64,000 nucleotides of DNA from Duncaniella dubosii (GTDB taxonomy: Bacteria > Bacteroidota > Bacteroidia > Bacteroidales > Muribaculaceae), in NCBI RefSeq assembly GCF_004803915.1, contig NZ_CP039396.1, positions 1,736,001 to 1,800,000 on the forward strand. Direction: 5' to 3'. The notes under the pieces were generated by a model that searched no databases, was not told the DNA's origin, and saw only the letters and a list, made by a program, of their open reading frames with translations. A program made the translations under genes and the position numbers. Positions 1-8,643 of the stretch are shown here, piece by piece (within the stretch, counting starts at the first letter, position 1; every line of letters starts with the position of its first letter).

Positions 1-150
1 TTCGTTTATGATAATGGTTCTCGCGCCTTTAGGTGGAATGTTTATGATTCGTCCGGCAACTGTAATTGAGTCAACCGTTGCGGCTTTCGCGGTGATGGCC
101 GGAGAAATTGTCGCAAACAGGACCATGAAGAGAGGAAATAAACGTGACAT
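1..150 (-). CDS. Secreted protein, N-terminal 50 residues (partial)
   Basis: The gene runs off the left edge. The minus strand opens at an ATG at 150 and stays open to base 1, giving a start MSRLFPLFMVLFATISPA and then AKAATVDSITVAGRI. The first 25 residues are a typical Sec signal peptide (hydrophobic core, AKA before the mature part), so the product is exported to the periplasm or outer membrane. The visible mature part is too short to name a family. It is separate from the catabolic operon, being downstream of it on the same strand behind a perfect inverted repeat. Confidence 0.55.
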   Translation of the reverse strand, partial: MSRLFPLFMVLFATISPAITAKAATVDSITVAGRIINIPPKGARTIIINE

Positions 151-173
151 TTTTAAATGTGAGAATATCGAAT

Positions 174-208
174 GATGACGTATATTTGACATCCCAATAT
201 ACGTCATC
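174..208. repeat. Perfect 13-bp inverted repeat between two minus-strand genes
   Basis: GATGACGTATATT (174-186) and AATATACGTCATC (196-208) are perfect complements with a 9-nt loop. The hairpin lies 6 nt beyond the stop of the sugar-acid kinase gene and 24 nt before the start of the secreted protein gene. There is no T-run on the minus side, so it is either a weak or factor-assisted terminator or an operator for the secreted protein gene. Confidence 0.6.
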
Positions 209-213
209 TGAAA

Positions 214-1290
214 TTATTGTCTGAACAGGTTGCCCCACGGGTAACTGCCGGGTTTCATGGTGACATGAGTCCCGTTGTCGGCCTGCATGCGTATCACTCC
301 GGGGGCGATTTCCTCCGTGATGGTAAATGAATTCCAGCCTAATCTGTTGAGAATGGCAAATGCTGTAGCTCCGCCTTCAATGACCAGCTCGGCAGGGCGG
401 TGGCAGCTGACAAGTGCATGGCTTATCCGCGCCATTGTCTCGCGGAGATAGACTGCTATGTGTTTGCCGGTGCGGTGACGATCGCGGACGGCAATAATCA
501 TTGCGTGGGAGTCATTATAGTCCTTCACGAGCCGGGCAGTCCAGCCGTCGGCGCTTGTCTTTTCGTCGTAGACCTCGGTCGGCATGTAGGATGTGGCGAT
601 TCCGCAGTCAATCGGTTTGCTCTGCGTGCTTCCGCAGATGATGAGGCTGTCGGCAAGATTAAACGCGCACAGACAGTCGGAAGTCTCCCTGCAGGCCGGG
701 AATTTCCGGCGGAGGAAGGCGGTGAACATGTCGGCTGCGCCGGCAAGAAGGATGTCGTCGGCAGCTGTCTCGACGGCCTTTGCGACATCGTTTTCGCTCT
801 CTGCGTCGGCACAGGTGATTTTTTTTTCTTCACACATCGGCAGACGTTCGATGAGCCTCGACGAGAAGGCGGGAAATTCGGGGTCGAATGAAAAGTCGGT
901 CTCGTGGAGGGGCTTCCCGCCGATATAGTAGACTCCGTCACGAATCGTGCGGCCTTTCGACGGGTTGGCAGGTAGATAGAGAGCCTTACGGTAACCGGTG
1001 TTGGCAAGAATGGCTTCAAGCTCTGCGACTACGTGTCCGCGCAGGGCGGAGTCGGTTTTCTTGAAGAGCGAGTCAACCTCTGGCATAGCGCCGAGTGCTC
1101 CGGCAACCCGAGCGCTTCCGGCTGCCGCCTCTTCCTCGGTCATCGAACGGGTATCGGTAGCTATGACGAGCACATCGCAGTCAGATGCGCTTTCTGGCTG
1201 CATGGTCAGTTTTACACGAAGGCCGAGACGGTGGGCTATGCCCGCCATCTCGGCTGCTCCTGTAATGTCGTCGGCAATAACGGCAATCAT
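214..1290 (-). CDS. Four-carbon acid sugar kinase family protein (DUF1537)
   Basis: The 358-aa product starts MIAVIADDITGAAEMAG, the N-terminal signature of the DUF1537 / four-carbon acid sugar kinase family, and carries the family's KKTDSALRGH segment near residue 80. Characterised members phosphorylate D-threonate or D-erythronate (and relatives) at O4 in the cytoplasm using ATP. It is the last gene of a five-gene minus-strand operon and follows a PdxA2-type dehydrogenase by 10 nt. This pairing is the classic kinase-plus-dehydrogenase module that turns C4 sugar acids into dihydroxyacetone phosphate. The exact substrate cannot be read from sequence. The protein is somewhat shorter than the usual 400-430 residues. 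Confidence 0.85.
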   Translation of the reverse strand: MIAVIADDITGAAEMAGIAHRLGLRVKLTMQPESASDCDVLVIATDTRSMTEEEAAAGSARVAGALGAMPEVDSLFKKTDSALRGHVVAELEAILANTGYRKALYLPANPSKGRTIRDGVYYIGGKPLHETDFSFDPEFPAFSSRLIERLPMCEEKKITCADAESENDVAKAVETAADDILLAGAADMFTAFLRRKFPACRETSDCLCAFNLADSLIICGSTQSKPIDCGIATSYMPTEVYDEKTSADGWTARLVKDYNDSHAMIIAVRDRHRTGKHIAVYLRETMARISHALVSCHRPAELVIEGGATAFAILNRLGWNSFTITEEIAPGVIRMQADNGTHVTMKPGSYPWGNLFRQ

Positions 1291-1300
1291 TGCTGATTAT

Positions 1301-2338
1301 TTATTCCTTTACACCTAAACGATATTTGGCCATGCGGGTCGCATAGTCGATGCTGAGCACCATAGCGTCGTCGCTTGCGAGCCCTTTCCCGGCGACGTCG
1401 AAGGCTGTGCCGTGGTCGACGCTGACGCGGATAATCGGCAGGCCGAGGGTGATGTTGACACCGTTGGCGCTTTCCATTTTGCCGGTTTCCTTGTTCCAGT
1501 TGAAAGCGCAGACTTTGAGTGGGATATGGCCCTGATCGTGATACATCGCCACACAGCCGTCATATTTGCCGCATTTTGCTTTGGCGAAAATAGAGTCGGG
1601 AGGCACAGGTCCGTCGACATTGAATCCACGCGATTTCAGCTCTTCAATAGCCGGGATGATTTCCTCGGCTTCTTCGAAGCCAAACATCCCGTTTTCGCTG
1701 CTGTGGGGGTTGAGACCAGCGATGCCGATGTGTGGATTCTCGATTCCGAATTGCTTGCAGGCATCAGAAATAAGTTCGGACACTTCGATGATACGTGCTT
1801 TTTTCACGAGGTCGCATGCCTTGCGCAGAGGGACATGGGTCGATACGTGGATCACACGGATATTCTCGTCAGCAAGCATCATGGCATACTTTTTGGTATT
1901 GGTGAAAGTTGCATAGAGTTCCGTGTGGCCGTCGTAGTGGTGACCGGCAAGGTTAAGAGCCTCTTTGTTGAGCGGTGCTGTGACAGTTCCGTCAACTTCG
2001 TTGGCCATTGCAAGCTCGATGGCTTTTTTGATGCTGACGAATGCCGCATTGCCACATTGTGGCTGCACTTCTCCGAATTTGAACGTGCTCATGTCGACGC
2101 AGTGAAGATCGAATACGTCGATAGTGCCGTATTCGAATCTTGCGTCGCTTACTTTGTCGACTGCGTTGATTTTGAAGTCGAATCCGAGAAGTTTTACAGC
2201 CTCTTCCATCACAGCGGCGTCGCCTGTGACAATAGGACGGCATTTTTCGTATGTCTCCTTATGGCTGAGGGCGCGCACGACGATTTCCGGCCCGATGCCG
2301 GCGGGGTCGCCCATAGTTATAGCTAAAATCGGCTTCAT
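1301..2338 (-). CDS. pdxA2: PdxA2-type 4-phospho-sugar-acid dehydrogenase (PdxA family)
   Basis: 345 aa. The start MKPILAITMGDPAGIGPE is the diagnostic PdxA N-terminus. The TAPLNKEAL motif (about 120-128), GHTE (H138), STHVPLR (H168) and YHDQGHIPLK supply the substrate and divalent-metal ligands of the family. PdxA proper oxidises 4-phosphohydroxy-L-threonine in vitamin B6 synthesis. PdxA2 paralogues linked to a DUF1537 kinase oxidise 4-phospho-D-threonate or -erythronate with NAD, followed by decarboxylation to dihydroxyacetone phosphate. The adjacent kinase argues strongly for the catabolic PdxA2 role here. The gene is 2 nt downstream of the alcohol dehydrogenase gene and clearly co-transcribed. 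Confidence 0.85.
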   Translation of the reverse strand: MKPILAITMGDPAGIGPEIVVRALSHKETYEKCRPIVTGDAAVMEEAVKLLGFDFKINAVDKVSDARFEYGTIDVFDLHCVDMSTFKFGEVQPQCGNAAFVSIKKAIELAMANEVDGTVTAPLNKEALNLAGHHYDGHTELYATFTNTKKYAMMLADENIRVIHVSTHVPLRKACDLVKKARIIEVSELISDACKQFGIENPHIGIAGLNPHSSENGMFGFEEAEEIIPAIEELKSRGFNVDGPVPPDSIFAKAKCGKYDGCVAMYHDQGHIPLKVCAFNWNKETGKMESANGVNITLGLPIIRVSVDHGTAFDVAGKGLASDDAMVLSIDYATRMAKYRLGVKE

Positions 2339-2340
2339 GA

Positions 2341-3486
2341 TCAGTAGAGTGAGATATAGATGTCCTTTGCATCCTGTTCGGTTACTTCGCGTGGATTGTT
2401 TTTCAACAGACGCTGTACTTCCATAGCTGCTTTTGCCATTCGGTCAACGGCGCTTTGCGGGATGTTGAGTTCCGACAGCTTCTGTGGTATTCCGACCGCT
2501 TTTGACAATTCATAGATGAAATCAACTCCGTTCTGAGCTGTCTCGTCGTCATCCTTGCCTTCCGGCGCGCCACAGGCAATAGCGACTTCGGCATACTTTT
2601 TCAGGTTTGCGGAACGGTTGAACTTCATCACCGACGGGAGAAGTATGGCGTTCGACAGTCCGTGTGGAATATGGAATTCGCCACCGAGCGGATAGCTGAG
2701 CGCATGGACTGCGGCGGTGTTGACCGGACCGAGTACGAGACCTCCGTAAAGCGAGCCGAGAGCAAGCGCCTCGCGGGCTTCGACATCGTTGCCGTCTTTG
2801 ACCGCGCGGAGCAGATTGGCTGCAATGAGTCTGATGCCTTGAAGCGCATAGATGTCGGCAGCCGGGTGTGCGAATTTATTTGTGTAGGCCTCAATACAAT
2901 GTGTCAAGGCATCCATTCCAGTATCGGCTGTGACCTTTGAAGGAACAGTCATGGTGAGCTTTGGATCGACGTATGCGGCATCGGCGAGAAGATATTCGCT
3001 TACGATGCCTTTTTTGAGTTTGTCGCGCTCGTCAAGAAGGATGGCATTGGGTGAGACTTCGCTGCCCGTTCCGGCTGTGGTAGGCAGACATGCAAGCCAG
3101 AGACCTTTCTTCTTTATAAAGCCTGTCCCGAAGCAGTCTTCCGCAAGCTGGTCGCTGTCGGTGAATGCGGCCACGAGCTTTGCAACGTCAAGGACAGAGC
3201 CTCCGCCGATTCCGACAACGCTGTCAGCTCCGAATTCACGGGCGAGCCGGAGGATAGCGTTGAAATCGTTCAGCGAAGGTTCGGCGAGTATATTCTGGAA
3301 TACTTCCACGCTGACACCGTTCTCTTTAAGCTGTGACAGAGTCGGTTCGATAAGAGGTATGATAGGAGGTGCGGTCAGCACGAAGAGGCGTTTGTGGCCA
3401 AGTTTCAGATAATCTTCAACAAATTTTTGAATGCAGTCAGAGCCGAATACTATTTTCTGTGGCTGCAAAAGTGTGATTGGTTTCAT
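2341..3486 (-). CDS. Iron-containing alcohol dehydrogenase
   Basis: 381 aa from the ATG at 3486 (MKPITLLQPQKIVFGSD). An in-frame upstream start exists at 3555, but it would overlap the symporter gene by 50 nt and adds a 23-residue non-family extension. The family hallmarks are the NAD-binding GIGGGSVLDVAK motif and the metal-site region DTGMDALTHCIEAYTN, followed by HALSYPLGGEFHIPHG. Group III dehydrogenases interconvert an aldehyde and an alcohol with NAD(P). In this operon it would handle a short-chain aldehyde or polyol released by the aldolase, which is an inference from context. Confidence 0.85.
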   Translation of the reverse strand: MKPITLLQPQKIVFGSDCIQKFVEDYLKLGHKRLFVLTAPPIIPLIEPTLSQLKENGVSVEVFQNILAEPSLNDFNAILRLAREFGADSVVGIGGGSVLDVAKLVAAFTDSDQLAEDCFGTGFIKKKGLWLACLPTTAGTGSEVSPNAILLDERDKLKKGIVSEYLLADAAYVDPKLTMTVPSKVTADTGMDALTHCIEAYTNKFAHPAADIYALQGIRLIAANLLRAVKDGNDVEAREALALGSLYGGLVLGPVNTAAVHALSYPLGGEFHIPHGLSNAILLPSVMKFNRSANLKKYAEVAIACGAPEGKDDDETAQNGVDFIYELSKAVGIPQKLSELNIPQSAVDRMAKAAMEVQRLLKNNPREVTEQDAKDIYISLY

Positions 3487-3505
3487 ATCTATATATAGTG
3501 ATTGT

Positions 3506-5095
3506 TTATAGAGTTGGTTCGACATCGAGCTGGGTCTGCTTTTTCTTTTCTTCAAGATAGCCGTAGATGGTCAGCTCCTTGTCGGCCAGCGGTGCTGCGA
3601 ACAGGTAGCTTGCAAGATAGCCTACGACGAGCACGATGATGTGACTGTAGACTCCAAGCATGTATTTATGATGTGTGAAATTCCACGATCCGAGATCGAG
3701 AATTGTTTCCTTGACACCTGTGCCGTGTATGTCGACTTTTGTCGATGTCAGAACTGCGTATGCCGTGAAAATTACGGCGGCGGCGATGCCGACATAAAGT
3801 CCCTGTTTGTTGGCACGACGACTGAACAGCCCGAGCAGGAAGATGCCGACTATGCCTGCCGAGAATATGGCGTAGAGCGAGAATAATGCTCCGAGCACAC
3901 CCTCTCCGCCCCACGAGATATAAAGGATGGCCACACCGACCGCGCCGATGCCTGAAAGCACTACCATAGCGCGTCCGAAGCGAAGCTGCTGTCTGTCGGT
4001 CACATTCTTCTTGAAACGGACATAGTAGTCCTGCACGGCGATTGCCGAAAGACAGTTGAGGTCTGTGTCGAGGCTTGAGATTGCGGCGGCGGCAAGGGCT
4101 GCGATAATGAGCCCGCGGATGCCGACAGGAAGTTCATTGCTTATGAAGTAGGGGAAGACTTCGTCGCCTTTTATACCGTCGGGCAGAGCCGGTGCGCCGG
4201 TTGAGTGGTAGTATGCGAACAGACATGTGCCGATAAACATGAACATGGCCCAGATGGGTACGCTCATGAGCACACCTATATAAGCCGCCTTTTTCGCGTC
4301 ACTATCGTTTTTGGCTGCGAGATAACGCTGCACGATTGTCTGGTCTGTGCCATATTTCTGAAGGGCATAGAAAATGCCGTTGAGAACCATCACGATGAAG
4401 GTAAGTTGTGTAAGATCCCAGTCGTATGGCCCGACATCAATTTTATTGTATTCATTTGCTATGCGTATGACTTCTCCCGGACCTCCTTCCGGTAGGAAGA
4501 GCAGCAGCACTACACAGATGAGTCCTCCGCCTATGAGCAGGCCTCCCTGAGCCACGTCCATCCATACGATTGCTTCCATACCCCCAAGGAGGGTGAGAAT
4601 GATGATGGTTACTCCGAGTATGAGGACGATTGCGTAGATATTGATGTCAAGGAAGGTCGAGAGTGCCATGGAGACGAGGAAGAAGACTGTGCCGGCCTTG
4701 GAAAAATGTCCGAGAGTGAATGCAAATGAACTATACATTCGCGCGAACAATCCGAAACGGCGTTCGAAATATTCGTAGGTCGACAGGCGTACGACTTTTC
4801 TGAACAGGGGGACAATTATCCCGATAAGGGCAAGTAGGACGAGCGGCACCATCAGTCCCTGTACGAGCAGAATCCAGTTGTCGGCATAAGCTGCGCCGGG
4901 ATAGGCAAGGAAAGTTACGCTTGATATGAGCGTAGCGAATATCGACATGCCGACAGCCCACGCCGGAATTTTACCGCCGGCGGCAAAATATGTGCTTGTG
5001 TCTTTCTGACGGCGGGCAAAGTAGGCACCGACTCCGATCGCCGCTGCTACTGAGCACAGGACAATCGCATAGTCAATCCAGTGGATGTCGTTCAT
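3506..5095 (-). CDS. Sodium:solute symporter family transporter (SSS)
   Basis: 529 aa with about 13 hydrophobic segments. The N-terminal region contains DYAIVLCSVAAAIGVGAYFARRQKDTSTYFAAGG, the usual SSS start (helix 1 followed by the YFAAGG loop). Later helices follow the sialic acid/glucose SSS pattern, with GGMEAIVWMDVAQG near residue 170. It imports an organic solute with Na+ across the inner membrane. It overlaps the aldolase gene by 4 nt (ATGA), so uptake and first cleavage are translationally coupled. The substrate is likely a sugar acid or sialic-acid-like compound. No TonB-dependent porin is present in the cluster. Confidence 0.85.
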   Translation of the reverse strand: MNDIHWIDYAIVLCSVAAAIGVGAYFARRQKDTSTYFAAGGKIPAWAVGMSIFATLISSVTFLAYPGAAYADNWILLVQGLMVPLVLLALIGIIVPLFRKVVRLSTYEYFERRFGLFARMYSSFAFTLGHFSKAGTVFFLVSMALSTFLDINIYAIVLILGVTIIILTLLGGMEAIVWMDVAQGGLLIGGGLICVVLLLFLPEGGPGEVIRIANEYNKIDVGPYDWDLTQLTFIVMVLNGIFYALQKYGTDQTIVQRYLAAKNDSDAKKAAYIGVLMSVPIWAMFMFIGTCLFAYYHSTGAPALPDGIKGDEVFPYFISNELPVGIRGLIIAALAAAAISSLDTDLNCLSAIAVQDYYVRFKKNVTDRQQLRFGRAMVVLSGIGAVGVAILYISWGGEGVLGALFSLYAIFSAGIVGIFLLGLFSRRANKQGLYVGIAAAVIFTAYAVLTSTKVDIHGTGVKETILDLGSWNFTHHKYMLGVYSHIIVLVVGYLASYLFAAPLADKELTIYGYLEEKKKQTQLDVEPTL

Positions 5096-5976
5096 AATTT
5101 CGCGATTATGGCTTGTTCTTCGTCAGATGAAAGTCTTGTCAGTGGCATAAGCATCCACGGTTCGCAGAGACCTTTGGTCTGCATCATCACTTTGAGTGCG
5201 CTGAGCGACTGGCCGAGAGTGCGTCCTGCCTGATAGATTTTTGCAATCTCGTTTGTTTCGTCCTGCAGACGGTTGGCTGTGTCCATGTCTCCATTGACGG
5301 CTGCCTCATAGAGCTGGTTGAACATTTCAGGGACATAGTTGCCTGTGCTCGGGACAATGCCGTCGCCACCGAGTGACAGAGAATATGCCGACTGTGCGGC
5401 CCATCCGCAGAAATATGCGAAGTCTTCGCGGTCTTTGGAGATAGCGATACATTGCTTCATGCGTTCAAGATCGCGTTCGGAATCTTTCAGGCCGACGATG
5501 TTGGGATGGTCGGCGAGGCGCTTGACGACATCGACAGGGATTGTCATGTGGGTTGTCGCGAGAATATTGTAGAGCATAAGCGGGCCCGAGATATTGTCGG
5601 CAAGCGATTTATAATAGCCATACATCTGTTCCTCGGTGAGAGAGTAGTAGGAGGGGAGGGTTGCAACTATAACGTCTGCTCCTGCTTTCATATAGGCTTC
5701 AGCCTGTGACAGCTGTTCGGAGAAGCAGTTGCCTGTAAGTCCGGCATAGATCAGGATGCGTCCTTTAGCAGCTTTTACGGCTGTCTCGACGAGGAGCAGT
5801 CCGTCGGCGGCTGAGACGCTGTTGCCTTCGCCTGTTGTTCCCATGAGGAGCGGGGCAACATTGTTGGCGGCAAAAAATTCGATTATTCTTTCAACGGCAG
5901 GGGTATCGAGTTTCCCTGTTTCTGTGACAGGAGTCACCATAGGCACTACAACGCCACGGTAGTTACAATTTTTCAT
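5092..5976 (-). CDS. DapA/NanA-family class I aldolase (dihydrodipicolinate synthase family)
   Basis: 294 aa, the normal length for the family. GTTGE (46-50), Tyr136 in PLMLYNI and the Schiff-base Lys164 in GLKDSE are all present, so the TIM-barrel aldolase should be active. Members form or cleave a C-C bond to pyruvate: N-acetylneuraminate lyase, KDG/KDX aldolase or dihydrodipicolinate synthase. As first gene of an operon with a symporter and a C4-sugar-acid kinase/dehydrogenase pair, it is more likely catabolic (a 2-keto-3-deoxy acid split to pyruvate plus an aldehyde) than lysine-biosynthetic. The substrate is unknown. Confidence 0.82.
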   Translation of the reverse strand: MKNCNYRGVVVPMVTPVTETGKLDTPAVERIIEFFAANNVAPLLMGTTGEGNSVSAADGLLLVETAVKAAKGRILIYAGLTGNCFSEQLSQAEAYMKAGADVIVATLPSYYSLTEEQMYGYYKSLADNISGPLMLYNILATTHMTIPVDVVKRLADHPNIVGLKDSERDLERMKQCIAISKDREDFAYFCGWAAQSAYSLSLGGDGIVPSTGNYVPEMFNQLYEAAVNGDMDTANRLQDETNEIAKIYQAGRTLGQSLSALKVMMQTKGLCEPWMLMPLTRLSSDEEQAIIAKL

Positions 5977-6089
5977 AAGGTTGTTATGTTTTAGATTTTA
6001 GGATTCCGATAGTTAACGTGATTGCCGTAGGTCAGGTCAAAAAAAAGCTTGCCGGCTATCTGTGATGAAGTGTGTGGAACAATATATGG

Positions 6090-6144
6090 CAAATGTAGTA
6101 AAAAAGATTGAGCCATGAAACTATTTGAGCCTCAAAATTTCATG
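6090..6144 (-). promoter_or_regulatory. Putative promoter and palindromic operator of the sugar-acid operon
   Basis: On the minus strand a Bacteroidales -7 box TACATTTG lies at 6090-6097, about 115 nt before the aldolase start. The -33 position is occupied by a 31-bp imperfect palindrome (6114-6144): outer arms CATGAAA / TTTCATG and inner arms TTTGAG / CTCAAA. A palindrome over the -33 element is a typical repressor or activator site. No regulator gene is visible in the window. Confidence 0.4.
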
Positions 6145-6250
6145 AATTCTTTACGGGTGTAGCTGACGCATGGTAAAATACAATATCCCCCTGTGGAATG
6201 ATAGGCTGAATAAACAAAAAACTCACCGCTCATTGAGCGGTGAGTCCGGG

Positions 6251-6322
6251 TAGCCCATAGGAGAATCGAACTCCTCTTTCAAGAATGAAAATCTTGCGTC
6301 CTAGCCGATAGACGAATGGGCC
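6251..6322 (-). tRNA. tRNA-Glu (anticodon TTC)
   Basis: 72 nt. The minus strand folds as a complete cloverleaf with acceptor GGCCCAT / ATGGGCT, anticodon stem CAAGA / TCTTG around a TTTCA loop giving anticodon TTC, and T-arm loop TTCGATT. CCA is not encoded. It lies downstream of rpsT and is identical to the copy at 6672-6743. Confidence 0.95.
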
Positions 6323-6373
6323 GTTCCTTAACCAAGATAGCTTGTCGGGAAAATCTTCAAGAAGCCTTTCGGA

Positions 6374-6631
6374 TTAAGCGGCGAGCTTTGCGATGTGATG
6401 AGCAAGCTTGCTCTTAAGGTTTGCGGCTTTGTTCTTAGAGATTGACTTCTTAGATGCAAGACGGTCAAGCATAGCGCTCACTTTGCGGTAAGCTGCTTCA
6501 GCTTCAGCCTTGTCAGTAAGTTTGCGAAGATTGCGCACAGCGTTGCGGGCAGTCTTTGCGTAGTAGCGGTTGCGAAGTCTGCGTGATTCGGTTTGACGAA
6601 TTCTCTTAAGTGATGATTTGTGATTTGCCAT
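6374..6631 (-). CDS. rpsT: 30S ribosomal protein S20
   Basis: 85 aa, starting [22 protein letters not shown] and ending AHHIAKLAA, highly basic and helical, the normal size for S20. It binds the 5' domain of 16S rRNA in the small ribosomal subunit. It is sandwiched between two identical tRNA-Glu genes on the same strand, with 40 nt to the upstream tRNA and 51 nt to the downstream one, so a single transcript probably carries all three. Confidence 0.97.
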   Translation of the reverse strand: MANHKSSLKRIRQTESRRLRNRYYAKTARNAVRNLRKLTDKAEAEAAYRKVSAMLDRLASKKSISKNKAANLKSKLAHHIAKLAA

Positions 6632-6671
6632 CGGTTAATTAATTCTTTGTTTCTTGATTAAGTCTTGTTAG

Positions 6672-6743
6672 TAGCCCATAGGAGAATCGAACTCCTCTTT
6701 CAAGAATGAAAATCTTGCGTCCTAGCCGATAGACGAATGGGCC
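6672..6743 (-). tRNA. tRNA-Glu (anticodon TTC), second copy
   Basis: 72 nt, identical in sequence to the copy at 6251-6322, with the same cloverleaf and TTC anticodon. It is the first gene after the promoter at 6760-6791, with a predicted 5' leader of only about 10 nt. Confidence 0.95.
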
Positions 6744-6759
6744 TTCCCAAAAGCGATTG

Positions 6760-6791
6760 CAAAGTTACGCACTAAGTTTTAATCAAGCAAA
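6760..6791 (-). promoter_or_regulatory. Promoter of the tRNA-Glu / rpsT / tRNA-Glu unit
   Basis: On the minus strand TTTG (6788-6791), a 20-nt spacer and TAACTTTG (6760-6767) match the Bacteroidales housekeeping promoter TTTG-N19/20-TAnnTTTG. The start site would fall near 6753, just ahead of the tRNA 5' end at 6743. Confidence 0.7.
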
Positions 6792-7121
6792 TTTTTTAAG
6801 ATATTTTTAGAATTTAACTTGAAAAAATATCGTGATAGGCATTGGAATCGTCTATATACCTTAATTATATAAGATGATTTTATGGTTTTAGGATCGTTTG
6901 TAGCTTCAATCTGACAGCCGTTTTATTGATTTGTGAAGTTTCATGAAATTAAACATTCGATGTTAAAAATATATTGTTTGAAAAATATTATTGCGATTTT
7001 ATTTGAACAATGTGCAAAAAAAGAATAATTTTGCAAAAAAGTGTAAACATAGTATTCCCGATTATATCGTAGAATCGATGCCTTCAATAACCTTTTATTA
7101 TCACGTAACAAATAAACAGTA

Positions 7122-7895
7122 ATGATGAAAAAATTATTAGTTGCTTTTGTGCTTGGTCTTGCTGCTTTCGGCACGACTATTTCTGCGGCTGACAATTGCT
7201 GCATGGCTCCGGCTCCTGTTCCCGGAGTGAAGTCGACTTTAGGAGTTTTCAACCATCTTGGCCTTGGTGTCGGAGTCGGAACCAACGGTATAAGCGTTGA
7301 GGCCGCGACTCCTATTACACGTTTCCTTGCGCTGCGCGCAGGTGTGCATTTCATGCCTGATTTTAAATTTGGCACGGATGTTGATGCGTATTACAATCAT
7401 CCGGTGACAGGAGAATCGGTGAGTGAGACTATTGATGTTGACTGTGGGCTTGGACGTACACAGGGTTCGGTGATTCTTAATGTGTATCCCATACCTTCAA
7501 GTTCGTTTTTTATCGCCGCCGGTGCTTATTTCAGCGGAGACAAGCTTATCAAAATTAAAGGTCACAGCGATGCAATGATGAATTACGGCGGTATGATTGA
7601 GGTCGGTGACTACAACATTCCTGTCGATAAAAACGGTGATGTGCGCGGTGGTCTTAAAGTGAAAGGTTTCCGTCCTTATCTTGGTCTTGGCTGGGGACGT
7701 TCGATACCAAAGCGTCTGTTGAGCTTTAATTTTGAACTCGGTGTGCAGTTTGAAGGCAAGCCCGAGGTTTATTCTGAGACCGGCGACCTCAAGGAAATTA
7801 CCGAAAATGAGGCTGCCAATGATTTTCAGGATATCATAAAGCACCTCAAGCTTTATCCGAATCTTACTTTCCGTCTCAGCGGTAAGATATTCTAA
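7122..7895 (+). CDS. Putative outer membrane beta-barrel protein
   Basis: 257 aa. The first 22 residues (MMKKLLVAFVLGLAAFGTTISA) are a Sec signal peptide. The mature protein alternates short polar and aromatic strands (LGLGVGVGTNGISVEAATP, RAGVHFMPDFKF, FRPYLGLGWGRSIP) and ends KIF, an aromatic C-terminus typical of barrels inserted by BAM. Function is not recognisable: it may be a small porin-like or structural barrel. It stands alone with its own upstream region and is followed after 15 nt by recO. Confidence 0.65.
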   Translation: MMKKLLVAFVLGLAAFGTTISAADNCCMAPAPVPGVKSTLGVFNHLGLGVGVGTNGISVEAATPITRFLALRAGVHFMPDFKFGTDVDAYYNHPVTGESVSETIDVDCGLGRTQGSVILNVYPIPSSSFFIAAGAYFSGDKLIKIKGHSDAMMNYGGMIEVGDYNIPVDKNGDVRGGLKVKGFRPYLGLGWGRSIPKRLLSFNFELGVQFEGKPEVYSETGDLKEITENEAANDFQDIIKHLKLYPNLTFRLSGKIF

Positions 7896-7910
7896 AGCCA
7901 CGGAGAGGAT

Positions 7911-8629
7911 ATGAATCTTCACCTTGTGGCATTAAGAACCACAAAGTACAGCGACACTCAGACCATACTTACGGCCTATAGCCGTGAATTGGGCCGGGTG
8001 TCGCTTGCTATGCCTGCGGGAAGGGTAAGTCCTCAGCGAGAATGAAGGCGCTTGCCATGCCGTTGAGCGTCATCGAATGCGTCAGTGAGCCTCGACCCGG
8101 ACGTGAGATTTTGTCTATGCGTCAGGTGCAGCAAGGCGTGGCACTCAAGTCGTTGCATTCCGATCCCATAAAGCAGATGATAGCCATGTTTCTGTCAGAA
8201 GTGCTTGCAGTGACGCTTCAGGGTGGCGACCCGGACGAAGCTATGTTTGATTTCCTTGTCGCCTGCATTGAAGTTCTTGATAAAGCCGATGCGGCCGGGA
8301 CTGCAAATTTCCATATATGCTTCCTTTTTAATCTCGCGCGTCATCTCGGCATAGAGCCGGATGCGTCGACGTATGCGGAAGGTTCCGTCTTTGACATGGC
8401 CGACGGGCGTTGGCGGCGCTCAATGCCTCTGCATAGAAATTTCCTTGCCACCGCAGACTCGGAGATTGCCTATCGTCTGTCGCGCATGACATTTTCAAAT
8501 ATGCACCGTTTCCGCTTTAACCGTAGGGAACGAAATGCTATAGTTGACGGCATTCTCGGATATTATTCGCTTCACTATGTGTCGATGCGTCATCTGCGTT
8601 CGCTTGATATACTCAGGATGATGCTGTAA
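7911..8629 (+). pseudogene. recO: recO, DNA repair protein, broken by a single-base frameshift
   Basis: The ATG at 7911 opens MNLHLVALRTTKYSDTQTIL, the OB-fold start of RecO, but the frame stops at 8043. The rest (MKALAMPLSVIECVSEPRPG through LDILRMML, ending 8629) continues in another frame. Adding one G in the GGG run at 8023-8025 joins the two parts into a 239-aa protein, the normal RecO size. RecO loads RecA on SSB-coated DNA with RecR in gap repair and is rarely lost. The same one-base homopolymer loss recurs across the window, so sequencing error is more likely than a true pseudogene. Confidence 0.8.
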
Positions 8630-8643
8630 GAATCTCTCAAAGC

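Noticed and set aside
1412..2326. Plus-strand 304-aa ORF
   Set aside because: Antisense shadow of pdxA2, which has the full family signature.
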